Below are positions 46,321 through 56,185 of a DNA stretch of 64,000 nt, in pieces. Source of the stretch: Gammaproteobacteria bacterium (GTDB lineage Bacteria > Pseudomonadota > Gammaproteobacteria > VBWC01); the NCBI GenBank assembly GCA_006218035.1, contig VBWC01000004.1:250463-314462 (forward strand), in the 5' to 3' direction. Positions within the stretch are counted from its first letter, which is position 1, and each line of letters begins with the position of its first letter. The translations under genes and the position numbers were made by a program. The notes beneath the pieces were generated by a model, which ran no database searches, had not been told where the DNA came from, and was given only the letters and a program-made list of their open reading frames with translations.

Positions 46321-48176
46321 GGCCAGTCAGCGCTTTCGACCACGGCTCGCGGCGACGACACGCCGGTGTCGGCACCGGCATGGATGACGGCAAGGAACGG
46401 CTCGCCATAGGCTTCAAGCTTGCGCGCGCCGACGCCCGAGATGTCCGCCATCTGGTCACGCGTCAGCGGGCGGCGCTGCAGCATGTCCATCAGCGTCGCA
46501 TCGTGAAAAATCATATAGGCCGGTATACCCTGCGCATCGGCCAGCGACTTGCGGCATGCGCGCAGCGCCTGCCACAACGTCTCGTCAGCAGCATCGACGA
46601 CACCGCTGCCGTCACGTTTGCCGCGCATGGCTTTCGCCGGCCGGATCATCTTGCGCAGCATTAACCGGTGTTCGCTGCGCAGCACCGGGCGGCTGGCCTC
46701 GGTCAGCCGCAGCCCGCCGTGGCCTTCGACATCAACGGCCAGCAGGCCGTGGGCAATCAGCTGGCGATAGAGATTGCGCCATTCGGTCGCGCTCAGATGG
46801 GTGCCTATGCCCCAGGTGCTGAGGCGATCGTGGCCAAAATTGCCGGCGCGCTCGTTCTCTTTGCCGAGCAGCACGTCGATCAGATAATTCACGCCGAAGC
46901 GCTGGCCGGTGCGGTGTACGCATGACAGCGCCTTTTGCGCGTCCACCGTCGCATCCCAGGTCTGCGGCGGTTCGATGCAGGTGTCGCAGTTGCCGCAGGG
47001 TTGTTCGAGATGATCGCCGAAATAATGCAGCAGCGCCTGGCGGCGGCACGTGGTCAACTCGCAGAAACCGAGCATGGCCTCCAGCTTGTGACGCTCGATG
47101 CGCTTCTGCGTCTCTGCCGCGTCGGAGGCCTCCTGCATCTGGCGCAGGGTAATCACGTCCTGCAGACCGTACATCAGCCACGCGTCGGCCGGTTGACCAT
47201 CGCGGCCGGCGCGGCCGGTTTCCTGATAATAGGCCTCGAGACTACGCGGCAGGTTGAGATGAGCGACGAAACGCACGTCGGGCTTGTCGATGCCCATGCC
47301 GAACGCAATCGTCGCGACAATGATCACGCCGTCCTCGCGCAGAAAGCGTTCCTGATTATGCCGGCGCTGGTCGGCGGACATGCCGGCATGATACGGCAGC
47401 GCGGTCAGCGCCTGCGTGTTCAGCCACGCGGCGATCTCGTCGACGCGTTTGCGCGACAGGCAGTAGACTATCCCCGCCTCGCCGTCGTGCTCGCCGCGAA
47501 TGAAGCGCAATAGATGATCGCGGGCGTTGCCCGGATTCTCGGCGATGCGGTAGCGGATGTTGGGCCGGTCGAAACCGCCCTCGACCATGTGCGCGCCGAC
47601 CAGCGCCAGACGCTCAACGATATCGCGCCGCGTCGGGCCATCGGCCGTTGCGGTCAACGCGACGCGCGGTACGTCGGCAAAGCGCTCGTGCAACACCGAC
47701 AGCTGGATGTATTCGGGACGGAAATCGTGGCCCCATTGCGATACGCAGTGCGCCTCGTCGATGGCGAACAGCGCGATCTGCGACCGCGCCAACAGGTTAA
47801 GCGTGCGTGGCAACATCAGGCGCTCGGGCGCAACGTAGAGCAGATCCAGATCGCCGCTCAGCAGGCGGTCCTCGACGGCGCGCGCCTCCTCCGGCGTCAA
47901 CGTCGAATTAAGAAACGCGGCGCGCACGCCGAGTTGTTGCAGCGCGGTCACCTGGTCGTGCATCAACGCGATCAACGGCGACACCACGATGCCGACGCCG
48001 GGCCTAACCATCGACGGAATCTGATAACACAGCGACTTGCCGCTGCCGGTCGGCATCAGCACCAGCGCGTCACCGCCGTCGACAATATGCGCGATGACGT
48101 CGCGTTGATGGGCGCGAAATTCCTGGTAACCGAATACGGTGCGCAGCAGGTGCAGCGCCGGGTCGGGCTGATCCAT
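46317..48176 (-). CDS. recQ: ATP-dependent DNA helicase RecQ
   Basis: 619-residue 3'-5' superfamily 2 helicase for recombination and repair. Walker [22 protein letters not shown] box [20 protein letters not shown], motif [13 protein letters not shown], then the RecQ-specific zinc-binding Cys ([18 protein letters not shown]), a winged-helix region and a C-terminal HRDC domain ([20 protein letters not shown]). All active motifs are intact. The ATG at 48176 ([20 protein letters not shown]) matches the family start. A long hairpin lies 51 bp upstream. Confidence 0.96.
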   Translation of the reverse strand: MDQPDPALHLLRTVFGYQEFRAHQRDVIAHIVDGGDALVLMPTGSGKSLCYQIPSMVRPGVGIVVSPLIALMHDQVTALQQLGVRAAFLNSTLTPEEARAVEDRLLSGDLDLLYVAPERLMLPRTLNLLARSQIALFAIDEAHCVSQWGHDFRPEYIQLSVLHERFADVPRVALTATADGPTRRDIVERLALVGAHMVEGGFDRPNIRYRIAENPGNARDHLLRFIRGEHDGEAGIVYCLSRKRVDEIAAWLNTQALTALPYHAGMSADQRRHNQERFLREDGVIIVATIAFGMGIDKPDVRFVAHLNLPRSLEAYYQETGRAGRDGQPADAWLMYGLQDVITLRQMQEASDAAETQKRIERHKLEAMLGFCELTTCRRQALLHYFGDHLEQPCGNCDTCIEPPQTWDATVDAQKALSCVHRTGQRFGVNYLIDVLLGKENERAGNFGHDRLSTWGIGTHLSATEWRNLYRQLIAHGLLAVDVEGHGGLRLTEASRPVLRSEHRLMLRKMIRPAKAMRGKRDGSGVVDAADETLWQALRACRKSLADAQGIPAYMIFHDATLMDMLQRRPLTRDQMADISGVGARKLEAYGEPFLAVIHAGADTGVSSPRAVVESADWP

Positions 48177-48226
48177 CAATGGCAAGGCCGTGGACGACGT
48201 CGATTTAATGGTATGGTTCCCTGATT

Positions 48227-48275
48227 GGCTGCGACAGTTTCGCGCCCGACACTGGTGGTCGAAACTGTCGCAGCC
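48227..48275. repeat. Perfect 16-bp inverted repeat upstream of recQ
   Basis: Arms GGCTGCGACAGTTTCG (48227-48242) and its complement (48260-48275) with a 17-base spacer, between the convergent-upstream recQ start (48176, minus) and the methyltransferase gene end (48361). It could be a terminator for the methyltransferase gene or a regulator-binding palindrome; it has no T run. Confidence 0.6.
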
Positions 48276-48360
48276 GAATGCCGACAGTGTGTCGATTATC
48301 CTGTGATTCGGCCGCCTGAACAACCGGGCATCGTGATCAGCGTTGCGTCGCTCTTGGTGA

Positions 48361-49170
48361 TCATGCCGGTTTTGCCGCGCTGGCCACGATGGCCTGCAAC
48401 GACATGCGGCGCTCGGCGCCAAACTCGCGGTGCAGCGCAGCGCTTATCGCCGCCATCACCACGTCCGGCGCCACGTCGGCCCGGTTGCGTATTTCGTCAA
48501 TGACCGGATTTCCGTAAACCAGGCCGCGCGAAAAATCATCGATTCGCGAAATTTCCTTGTCTATGGTCACCACTTCCATCGCAACATCGGTGAACGCCGC
48601 CGCAGCCAGCGACGCGGCGATCTCGTCCACCCGATGATAGCTGAACGGCACATGATAAAAGCCGGGCGGCTCGGCGCTGAAGAACCCGCTTATCGTCTCA
48701 TGCGCGACGCGCGCGAACGGGTTGTGCTCGAAAGAATCCCACGCGTTGAACAAATAGCGGCCGCCGGGCGCAAGTGTCCGGTAGACTTCGCGGTAGGCCA
48801 GGTCCTTGTCGGGAAAAAACATTACGCCGAACTGACAAACGACTGCGTCGAACACGTTATCGTCAAACGGCAAAGCCATCGCATCGGCCGGTTGCCAGCG
48901 GATATTCGCGGCGTCGCCGAGGTTGCGCCGCGCGACATCAAGCATTGCCGGATTCAGATCGGTCGCCGTTATCTGCGTATCGGCGAGCGCATCGCGGAGC
49001 AGCTGTGTGACAATGCCGGTGCCAGCCGCCAGCTCCAATAGCCGACGCGGCTGCAACGCCGCCGCCCGCCGGGCGATATCGCGGCCATAGTCCATGAATA
49101 GATGAGGACCGAGCCCCCGATGGTAGTTTTCGGGAATGTCGCCGGTGAATTGCGCGAATTGCTTGCTCAT
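48361..49170 (-). CDS. SAM-dependent methyltransferase (UbiE/type 11-like)
   Basis: 269 aa. Motif I is [17 protein letters not shown], the strand-2 acidic end [11 protein letters not shown], then [20 protein letters not shown] and [12 protein letters not shown], the UbiE-like motif set. The N-terminal [19 protein letters not shown] is seen in generic small-molecule methyltransferases. The ATG at 49170 has a GGGAG site. The substrate cannot be assigned, and no ubiquinone gene is adjacent. Confidence 0.84.
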   Translation of the reverse strand: MSKQFAQFTGDIPENYHRGLGPHLFMDYGRDIARRAAALQPRRLLELAAGTGIVTQLLRDALADTQITATDLNPAMLDVARRNLGDAANIRWQPADAMALPFDDNVFDAVVCQFGVMFFPDKDLAYREVYRTLAPGGRYLFNAWDSFEHNPFARVAHETISGFFSAEPPGFYHVPFSYHRVDEIAASLAAAAFTDVAMEVVTIDKEISRIDDFSRGLVYGNPVIDEIRNRADVAPDVVMAAISAALHREFGAERRMSLQAIVASAAKPA

Positions 49171-49355
49171 CGCTATTCTCCCTGAAATGAGGCCGGCCCC
49201 GCCCGGTAGTTGCGGCGGTATCCCGACAGCGCGGCCTGCCGCCCGATCCCATGCCGAGGCGCCAGGCAATACAATACCTCGAATCGATTGGGACCGGAAC
49301 TACCCCGTCCCGATGCGCCAGTACACTATTTTCCAGGGCGGCATCCCGACGAAAT

Positions 49356-49568
49356 TTATTCGTCGCCGTTCTCAATAATCTCTGGTGCCGTCAGCGACCG
49401 AAGAAACCCCTCGATCAGCGAGTGCGCATGTGCCGCCTCGATAATTTCATAAAACAGATAAATTCCAAGCATTCCTGTGGCGAAAACCAGCACCATACTG
49501 GTCACGATATGCGTGGCGTAACGCGTCCATACGAGGACCCCGATCAGCCTGTGGATTAAACGAGACAT
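49356..49568 (-). CDS. Small membrane protein (70 aa)
   Basis: MSRLIHRLIGVLVWTRYATH leads to one hydrophobic helix (IVTSMVLVFATGMLGIYLFY) and an acidic C-terminal tail (LTAPEIIENGDE). There is no good homologue in mind. The ribosome-binding site is weak, so the gene is supported mainly by the coherent membrane segment and its isolated place on this strand. Confidence 0.5.
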   Translation of the reverse strand: MSRLIHRLIGVLVWTRYATHIVTSMVLVFATGMLGIYLFYEIIEAAHAHSLIEGFLRSLTAPEIIENGDE

Positions 49569-49908
49569 ACGGCATGCTACCTGATAGGACAACGGCAATG
49601 GAAGACAGCGCCGGAACAAGATCTGCTCACACTGCTCAGACCGCAACTACGGGCTTACGTTCCGAAACATCAGTGCGCCAAACGCAAGGTCATCGAACTG
49701 ATCGAACGCCGGGGCGCCTCGCATCGGGCGCTCGTCGACATCGGCAACGACGCTACCGCGCCCTGCGCCTGGACAGACTACCGGTTGCAGATGTCTTCAT
49801 GCCGGTCATCGTTACGAATACGTCGTCAACTAAACCGGACACACATCGAGCGCCAAAACTCGAAAGGTGATCATCATCTCTATGCTTTCCGCGGGGCGCC
49901 GCGATCGA
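49569..49908. other. Intergenic region downstream of the cation antiporter
   Basis: About 340 bp. Open frames exist, but none has convincing composition or a recognised domain. A frame near 49620-49790 (LRPQLRAYVPKHQ, KVIELIERRG) looks helical, yet lacks a good start. No repeat or terminator was recognised. Confidence 0.35.
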
Positions 49909-50982
49909 CTAGGGGCGTTTGCGCGCCGCCTGAAATGTGACCACGCTTAGCGTCAGCGCGGTGAGCGGAAGTACGAAGTACAGCATCGCCATGCTGAACA
50001 TCGGCAGCGTATCGTGGTGCGTCGTATCGAGTATCAGGTATGCCGTGTACGCAAGGTAATAGCCGAGCAGCAGCGCGCCTTCCCAGCGCGAGATCACGCC
50101 ACCGGTGAAAAATATCGGCAGGCAGACGAACGCAACCGCAATCATGACCGGTATATCGAAGCTTACCGCCGCCGGTGATACGTCAATGCCGGATGGCGCA
50201 ACAATGCTGGCCACGCCGAGCACACCCATGATGTTGAACAGGTTGCTGCCGATGATGTTACCGACGGCGATATCGCGCTCGCCGCGGATGCCGGCGATAA
50301 CAGACGTGAACAATTCGGGCAGCGATGTACCGGCGGCGACAATCGTCAGACCGATGACGAGGTCACTGACTGCGAAGTACTGCGCAATCACCACAGCGCT
50401 GTCGACCAGCCACCGTGAACCGAGCACCAGCAAGGCAAGTCCGCCGATCACCAGCGCGACGTTTATCAGCCAGCCGCCTCTGGCTTTTTCTTTCGGCTCG
50501 CCGTATTCCCGCGCGTACTCCGCCTGCACCGCTTTGCTTTCGCGGCGGCTCTGGCGGATCAGAAATGCGATGTACGCCAACAGCCCGGCAAACAGCACGA
50601 CGCCTTCAATGCGGGTGAATTCTTCGTCCATCGCAAATATGAGCGTGAGCGCGGATACGGCGATCATCAACGGCACGTCGATGCGTATCAGTTGCTGCGC
50701 GACGACCAGCGGTGCGACCAGCGCCGCGGCACCGAGGATGAACAGGACGTTGAAGATATTGCTGCCAATGACATTCCCGACGGCGATACCGGCCTGATCG
50801 GCGAGCGCTGACTTGACGCTGACCGCGAGTTCCGGCGAACTGGTGCCGAACGCGACGACGGTGAGCCCGATGATCAATGGCGATATACCGGCCGCCGCAG
50901 CCAGCCGGCTGGCGCCTCTGATCAGCACTTCCGCCCCAACCACAAGAAGAACAAGTCCGGCAACAAACAGTACGATTGTCAT
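49909..50982 (-). CDS. Sodium/calcium exchanger family antiporter (CaxA/YrbG type)
   Basis: 357-residue CaCA-family membrane protein with about ten helices in two homologous halves. The alpha-repeats are visible: LTVVAFGTSSPELAVSV with VGNVIGSNIFNV in the first half and LTIVAAGTSLPELFTSV with VGNIIGSNLFNI in the second, carrying the ion-coordinating Glu and Asn residues. A cytoplasmic loop (SRRESKAVQAEYAREYGEPK) separates the halves. It probably exports Ca2+ against Na+ or H+. Confidence 0.9.
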   Translation of the reverse strand: MTIVLFVAGLVLLVVGAEVLIRGASRLAAAAGISPLIIGLTVVAFGTSSPELAVSVKSALADQAGIAVGNVIGSNIFNVLFILGAAALVAPLVVAQQLIRIDVPLMIAVSALTLIFAMDEEFTRIEGVVLFAGLLAYIAFLIRQSRRESKAVQAEYAREYGEPKEKARGGWLINVALVIGGLALLVLGSRWLVDSAVVIAQYFAVSDLVIGLTIVAAGTSLPELFTSVIAGIRGERDIAVGNIIGSNLFNIMGVLGVASIVAPSGIDVSPAAVSFDIPVMIAVAFVCLPIFFTGGVISRWEGALLLGYYLAYTAYLILDTTHHDTLPMFSMAMLYFVLPLTALTLSVVTFQAARKRP

Positions 50983-51002
50983 ACGACAGTCATCCGTGGA
51001 CG

Positions 51003-51030
51003 ACTGGATCCCCGCTTGCGCGGGAATGAT
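51003..51030. repeat. Short copy of the dispersed GGATTCCCGC...GCGGGAAT palindrome
   Basis: ACTGGATCCCCGCTTGCG followed by CGGGAATGAT matches one half of the repeat at 8595-8677 (ACTGGATTCCCGC, GCGGGAATGACG). It lies between the antiporter start and the BamE-like gene. Confidence 0.7.
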
Positions 51031-51106
51031 GTCGAAATATCACGCGTCGGGTTGATCATCCAGCGCCTGGCGCCTGACGTACGCAGGCGCCGATGCGGGT
51101 TGCCGG

Positions 51107-51466
51107 CTACTCGCCATGCTCGGTCGTGTTATAGGTATAGGACACGACGTTGCCCTGGTCGTTGAAACGGATGACAAGGTCCTGCGTCTTCGCCGGCGCG
51201 AACATGCTGTAGCGATATTTTCCGTAGGTCCAGGTCTGGCGGCCGTCTTCGATGCCGGTGCGCCACGGCGTGCCGAACATCGCGCGAACTTCTTCCTTGG
51301 TTGTCTTGCCGATCTGTAAGGCCCCGACCTTACCGGCCGGAAAGTCATGCCCGACTGTCGCACAGCCGACGACGGCCAGAACCAACAACGCAATGGCGCC
51401 GTTTTGAAAATAATTTCTTGTGCGACGGCGATTGCCGGGTAGCACGCCAGGTATGACGCGATTCAT
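51107..51466 (-). CDS. SmpA/OmlA (BamE-like) domain protein
   Basis: 119 aa. The N-terminus has a hydrophobic segment (GAIALLVLAVVGCATVG) ending in a lipobox VVGC, though the ~20-residue basic lead (GNRRRTRNYFQN) is longer than usual. The BamE-like fold is shown by IGKTTKEEVRAMFGTPWRTG, TWTYGKYRYS and VIRFNDQGNVVSY. An AAAGGAG site precedes the ATG at 51466. BamE proteins join outer-membrane assembly, but this is one of several paralogous lipoprotein types. Confidence 0.8.
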   Translation of the reverse strand: MNRVIPGVLPGNRRRTRNYFQNGAIALLVLAVVGCATVGHDFPAGKVGALQIGKTTKEEVRAMFGTPWRTGIEDGRQTWTYGKYRYSMFAPAKTQDLVIRFNDQGNVVSYTYNTTEHGE

Positions 51467-51511
51467 CTTGTTTCTCCTTTGGATAAGATTCTGGTGCATG
51501 TCGCAGTACAA

Positions 51512-52618
51512 TCAATTTTCCCGCATTTTGCGGAATTCCTGTTGGACGATATCAATAGAGATCGCCATACCGAACCCCTCGGCCGTCGCGGAACTTGCCA
51601 TTTTGGCCGTATTGACACCGACCACCTGGCCTTCGCTGGTCAACAGCGGCCCGCCGCTGTTGCCGGGCAGGATCTGGGCATCGGTGACCACGTACCCGTC
51701 GCGGAGGCCCGACACCACGCCGGAAGTGACGGAGTCTTTCATGCCCATCGGACTGCCGACCGCAAACACGGTCATCCCTTGCGACAGCAGGCCGGTACTT
51801 CCCTGCTTTATGGACGGTGTTTTATATCCGTCCAGCTTTAACAATGCAAGGTCGTGCTGCTGGCTGACCGCAACGAGGCGGGCAGAAAGTCGGGTGTTGT
51901 CTTTCAGGGTAACCTTGAAATTCCGCGCCAGGACGGCCGCACCGCTCTGCAGCTCGAATTCCGATCGAGCGCTGCTGAATTCCCGCTCGTGGGACGCAAA
52001 GTTCTTTTTTAACTCCAGATACTCACCGTTATATTTCTGGTAACGCTCATTGAGAATGCGGTACTCGGCTTCCGCGGCACGCCGGCCGGAACCGGCCTTT
52101 CGGTCGATTTCCTTTTCGTAGTCGGCCAACGCCTGGCGCATCTCCGCCAGGTCCTCGCTGCGGCGCGCCAGCGCTTTTTTATAGTCCTTGAGCTCCTGGT
52201 CTTTTTCGCTGACGGCGCCCTGCAACTCCTGCCACTGGTTGGTTTCGGCCGGCTTGACCACATGTTTGTTGGTCAGAATATAGCCGTCATCCGAAAAAAA
52301 GAATCCGGAACCGGACCCCAGCGGCGTTTCGATGGCGACAACGGCAAGCGTCGCTTCATCAATCGGCGAGCGGGGTTGATACTTCTTGTTCAGTTCGGCC
52401 TCCAGATCCCTGGAGGCTGGGGCCGATCCGCTGGTTTTCTTGCCAGCGCCGTCGAGAACCTCCGTTTTGGCGCTGCTGGCCGGCGGCCTGTCACTGAAGT
52501 GCCAACCACCCTGCTCATCCTGATACTTGTATATCTCTGCGTGCGCGCCTGCGGACACGAAACAACAGCCGATCGCCAGCCATACCGATCGACCAAAAAT
52601 ACTTGCCTGTTTTTTCAT
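51512..52618 (-). CDS. Periplasmic trypsin-like (DegP-type) protease with DUF4124 and coiled-coil insert
   Basis: 368 residues: signal peptide to AHA at ~27, DUF4124 motif (EIYKYQDEQGGWHFSDRPP), then a trypsin-like protease with the triad His119 (ILTNKHVV), Asp256 (HDLALLKL) and Ser321 (PGNSGGPLL). Between His and Asp an unusual charged helical stretch (~125-225, e.g. SEKDQELKDYKKALARRSED) is inserted, predicted to form a coiled coil. No PDZ domain follows. The active site is intact. It lies ahead of the BamE-like lipoprotein gene on the same strand, 45 bp apart. Confidence 0.86.
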   Translation of the reverse strand: MKKQASIFGRSVWLAIGCCFVSAGAHAEIYKYQDEQGGWHFSDRPPASSAKTEVLDGAGKKTSGSAPASRDLEAELNKKYQPRSPIDEATLAVVAIETPLGSGSGFFFSDDGYILTNKHVVKPAETNQWQELQGAVSEKDQELKDYKKALARRSEDLAEMRQALADYEKEIDRKAGSGRRAAEAEYRILNERYQKYNGEYLELKKNFASHEREFSSARSEFELQSGAAVLARNFKVTLKDNTRLSARLVAVSQQHDLALLKLDGYKTPSIKQGSTGLLSQGMTVFAVGSPMGMKDSVTSGVVSGLRDGYVVTDAQILPGNSGGPLLTSEGQVVGVNTAKMASSATAEGFGMAISIDIVQQEFRKMREN

Positions 52619-52664
52619 CCATGTTTCCTGATGCCGACACTACGCACTGTCTCGGCCTTGGCGA

Positions 52665-54128
52665 TCAAATCCCGAGTTTCTCCCACATGTCGTCGACGCG
52701 CTGCTTTATTTCATCACTCATGTGTATCGGCCTGCCCCATTGTCGGGTGGTTTCGCCCGGCCACTTGGCCGTGGCGTCGAAACCGGCTTTGGAACCGAGA
52801 CCGGATACCGGCGATGCAAAATCGAGATAATCGATCGGCGTATTTTCAATCAAAACCGTGTCGCGCGCCGGGTCCATGCGCGTGGTCATTGCCCAGATCA
52901 CATCCTTCCAGTCGCGCGCATTTACATCATCGTCGGTCACGATGACGAACTTGGTATACATAAACTGACGCAGGAATGACCAGACGCCGAACATCACGCG
53001 CTTGGCATGGCCGGGATACTGTTTCTTCATCGTGACGACGGCAAGCCGGTATGAACAGCCCTCCGGCGGCAGATAGAAATCGACGATCTCCGGAAACTGC
53101 TTTTGCAACAGCGGCACGAACACTTCGTTCAGCGCGACACCCAGCACCGCTGGCTCATCCGGCGGACGGCCGGTATAGGTGCTGTGATAGATCGGATTGT
53201 GACGATGCGTTATGCGCTCGACGGTAAACACCGGAAAGCGCTCGACCTCGTTGTAGTAGCCGGTGTGATCGCCAAACGGACCTTCGTCCGCTTCCTCGCC
53301 CGGCGAGATATACCCTTCGAGCACAAATTCGCTGCTCGCGGGCACCTGCAAATCGTTCGTCTGGCAGTTCACCAGTTCGGTCCTGGCGCCGCGCAACAGC
53401 CCGGCGAAGGCGTATTCCGACAGGCTGTCCGGTATCGGTGTCACGGCCGCGAGTATCGTCGCGGGGTCGGCGCCCAGTGCCACCGCAACAGGAAACTTTT
53501 CACCGGGATGCGCCTGCTGCCAGTCGCGGAAATCGAGTGCGCCGCCTCGTGTGCTGAGCCAGCGCATGATGAGCTTGTTGCGGGCTATCACCTGCTGGCG
53601 GTAGATGCCCATGTTCTGCCGTTCCTTGTATGGACCTTTCGTAACGACAAGTGCCCAGGTGATCAGCGGGCCGGCATCGTCCGGCCAACAGGTCTGGATC
53701 GGCAGTTTCGATAAATCGACGTCGGCGCTTTCGATGACGTTCTGCTGGCACGGCGCGTTCTTAACCATCTTCGGCGCCATGTCGAACACCTTTTTATACA
53801 TGGGCAGTTTTTCCCATGCATCGCGCATACCCTTCGGCGGCTCGGGCTCCTTCAGAGCGGCGAGCAACTTGCCGACCTCACGCAGCGCGGTGACGGAGTC
53901 CTCGCCCATGCCCATCGCGACACGGTGCGGCGTACCGAACAGATTACCAAGGACGGGAATATTGAAACCCTTCGGATGCTCGAACAACAGCGCGGGTCCA
54001 TTGGCCCGCAACGTGCGATCGCAGATCTCGGTCATTTCGAGATATGGATCCACCTCGACACTGATACGCTTCAGCTCACCCTGCTTTTCAAGTTGGCTGA
54101 TAAAATCCCGCAGGTCATCGTACTTCAT
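52665..54128 (-). CDS. ubiD: 3-octaprenyl-4-hydroxybenzoate carboxy-lyase UbiD
   Basis: 487-residue prenyl-FMN-dependent decarboxylase of ubiquinone synthesis. [20 protein letters not shown] is the standard N-terminus; [20 protein letters not shown], the Glu-rich [19 protein letters not shown] and the C-terminal [20 protein letters not shown] complete the family pattern. Its partner UbiX is not in the window. A gap of ~45 bp separates it from the protease on the same strand; an operon is uncertain. Confidence 0.97.
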   Translation of the reverse strand: MKYDDLRDFISQLEKQGELKRISVEVDPYLEMTEICDRTLRANGPALLFEHPKGFNIPVLGNLFGTPHRVAMGMGEDSVTALREVGKLLAALKEPEPPKGMRDAWEKLPMYKKVFDMAPKMVKNAPCQQNVIESADVDLSKLPIQTCWPDDAGPLITWALVVTKGPYKERQNMGIYRQQVIARNKLIMRWLSTRGGALDFRDWQQAHPGEKFPVAVALGADPATILAAVTPIPDSLSEYAFAGLLRGARTELVNCQTNDLQVPASSEFVLEGYISPGEEADEGPFGDHTGYYNEVERFPVFTVERITHRHNPIYHSTYTGRPPDEPAVLGVALNEVFVPLLQKQFPEIVDFYLPPEGCSYRLAVVTMKKQYPGHAKRVMFGVWSFLRQFMYTKFVIVTDDDVNARDWKDVIWAMTTRMDPARDTVLIENTPIDYLDFASPVSGLGSKAGFDATAKWPGETTRQWGRPIHMSDEIKQRVDDMWEKLGI

Positions 54129-54239
54129 GGCGGCCCTGACCGTTATATGCGCATTGACGAAAGCGATCCGGCTATCGCAGCCGCGATCGCAAGGGTTATA
54201 CCATGGATAGTATCAGGGCGGAACGACGCCGGCGGATGC

Positions 54240-54734
54240 CTATGGCATTGTCAGATTGATTTCACCGCGGTATTCGAACGGCAGCTTGAGCAGATAATTA
54301 CTGAGTTTCACATGACCGGTCAGCGCGTAGGTGAAGGTCTGCGGGGGCCCCGATCCCAGCCTTTGCAACTGGCCGAACACGCTCGACAGGTTGCTGACGC
54401 CCTCGACCTCCAGAATCGCGCTGTCGAATGCCGGCACCGATACATCATGCCGGCTGACACCGCGCGCGAAGTCGGCGTCGTTGAGCACCACGCGGTAATC
54501 CATCCCCTCGATCGGCAGCGCGAAATCGTTCGGATTCTGGATGCGCAGCCGCAACAGATAACGCTGTTCCAGCAGCCCCAGCTCGAGCAACTGGATACCG
54601 GCGAGACTGACGGCCGGCGGCTCGGTCTTGCGGGTCAACGATGCACAACCGGCCATCGCCGTCATTAACACGGCGATGGCCAGTATGCGCAGGCAATCGC
54701 GCCGCACCCGGCGCGGATTACAAGAGACATGCAT
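54240..54734 (-). CDS. LEA type 2 family lipoprotein
   Basis: 164 aa. A signal sequence with lipobox (LMTAMAGCASL, Cys at ~30) is followed by a water-stress/LEA-2-type beta domain: LRLRIQNPNDFALPIEGMDY, then FARGVSRHDVSVPAFDSAIL. Proteins of this type are periplasmic or outer-membrane-attached and of unknown role. It sits just upstream of the cytochrome c gene end on the same strand, 43 bp apart. Confidence 0.8.
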   Translation of the reverse strand: MHVSCNPRRVRRDCLRILAIAVLMTAMAGCASLTRKTEPPAVSLAGIQLLELGLLEQRYLLRLRIQNPNDFALPIEGMDYRVVLNDADFARGVSRHDVSVPAFDSAILEVEGVSNLSSVFGQLQRLGSGPPQTFTYALTGHVKLSNYLLKLPFEYRGEINLTMP

Positions 54735-54777
54735 CGCGATAAGACCCTGTTCGTCGTGCCGCTACGAAACCAACGCG

Positions 54778-55476
54778 TTACTCGGTCGCCAGCGACAGAA
54801 CAAAGTCTACGAGCTGCGCGATGTCCGCATCGGCGACGCGCGGCGAATACGGCGGCATCGGAACGCCCTTGGTGAGATCGGTCCAGTTACCCTTGCCGCC
54901 CGTCTTGACCTTGTTGATCAATTGCTCGCGCACACCGTCGGCGCCGCGATACCTTTCCGCAACGTCGGCCCAGGCGGGACCCACCACCTTGTGATCAATG
55001 GCGTGGCAGGCGAGACAACCGCTCTTCTGCGCCAGTTGCAACGCGGCGTCCTGTTCGAGCACGGTGACCGAGTTCCGTGTGTCAGCGGCCATGCCGTCCA
55101 TTTCCGCAGCCGCTTCGGCGGCATCAATGGCAGCGAGATCGGACTCGGTAACCTGATTCTTCAGGCCGGCGACTTCCTCCGTCACGTTGTCGGCCACCTT
55201 CCCCGCTGCATCGTCCATTGCGGCGAGATCGTCATCGGACAGTAATTCGGTATCCTCCGGCGCAAACGCCATCGCCTCGTCGGCACCGCCGCCGAGCGAA
55301 CCTTCATCGGTCGCAATCACCTCGTCAGGCGCCATCGGCAGCTCCTCAACGGGGGTTTGTACGACCGATTTCGCCGGTGCTGCCGGTTCGGCGCTTGCGT
55401 TGGTCGCCGGCTGCTCCTTGCTGCACCCGACACCCGCCAGAATCAACAAAGCCGCCACTGCTGTTACGCGTATCAT
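54778..55476 (-). CDS. Cytochrome c551/c552-like lipoprotein
   Basis: 232 aa. A lipobox (LILAGVGC, Cys18) is followed by a long low-complexity linker rich in Ala, Glu and Asp (~20-145) and a C-terminal class I cytochrome c: heme motif CLACH at 154-158 with axial ligand Met207 in GVPMPPY. Only one heme is bound. The linker would hold the heme domain away from the membrane, as in membrane-anchored electron shuttles. It probably delivers electrons to a terminal oxidase or another periplasmic redox enzyme. Confidence 0.87.
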   Translation of the reverse strand: MIRVTAVAALLILAGVGCSKEQPATNASAEPAAPAKSVVQTPVEELPMAPDEVIATDEGSLGGGADEAMAFAPEDTELLSDDDLAAMDDAAGKVADNVTEEVAGLKNQVTESDLAAIDAAEAAAEMDGMAADTRNSVTVLEQDAALQLAQKSGCLACHAIDHKVVGPAWADVAERYRGADGVREQLINKVKTGGKGNWTDLTKGVPMPPYSPRVADADIAQLVDFVLSLATE

Positions 55477-55689
55477 TTCACTATCTCCCCAACATGAATG
55501 TGATGTTCAAAACCGGAATTGCCGCCAAACAGGACCAGGATGTTATTAATGCTATAAATTACGTGAATAGTCTCTGGAGTCAATACAGTTATGGTAAATA
55601 GTGTGCCGCGTGAAATCCAGCGCCAGCGCGTAATCCGGCCACACCGGGGATAACGTTGATATACAGATGGAATTTTCTGGCCGCCATCG

Positions 55690-56170
55690 CAGGCGCTGGA
55701 GCATGGCGTCACGGTGATCGTTGCCCATTGTGCGTCGCTCGGCGCGGGCGTCGATCTGGACAAGGGCCGGTACCGGCACAGTCGGAAATTTCGACTTGTT
55801 TGCACGCCTGATGGATGAGCCGCGTTATGACTCGCGCCTTTACGGCGATATTTCCGGTATTACGCAACTCAATCGCATCGATATAGCGCTGGAAACTCTG
55901 GTGATGCGCGACGACTGGCATCACCGCCTCGTCAACGGTTCCGATTATCCGTTGCCCGGCATCCTGCCGCTGTATTCCATGCGCCATATGCACGACAAAG
56001 GCTACCTGACGCAACCACAGGCCGCCGCGATTGCGAGGCTCCGTAAGTCCAATCCACTCCTGTTCGACTTTGCGCTGAAGCGCACGATGCGGGTCAACGG
56101 CAGGCGTTTTGGTGCGCGCGTGTTCGAGACACGCCGGGTATTCGACCGGACCGGCATGACGCCAGCCTGA
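55690..56170 (+). pseudogene. Amidohydrolase fragment with frameshift
   Basis: Two pieces in different frames resemble the end of amidohydrolase-2-type TIM-barrel enzymes: ALEHGVTVIVAHCASLGAGV (with the barrel His) up to about 55770, then NFDLFARLMDEPRYDSRLYG, ADISGIT-like GDISGITQLNR and VNGSDYPLPG with the metal-binding Asp, to a stop at 56170. The first ~200 residues are absent and a frameshift lies between the pieces. It is a dead gene. Confidence 0.65.
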
Positions 56171-56185
56171 TCCGCCGAGCCAATG

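Noticed and set aside
49574..49870. A 98-codon plus-strand frame upstream of the antiporter end
   Set aside because: No good ribosome site, biased composition and no recognisable family.
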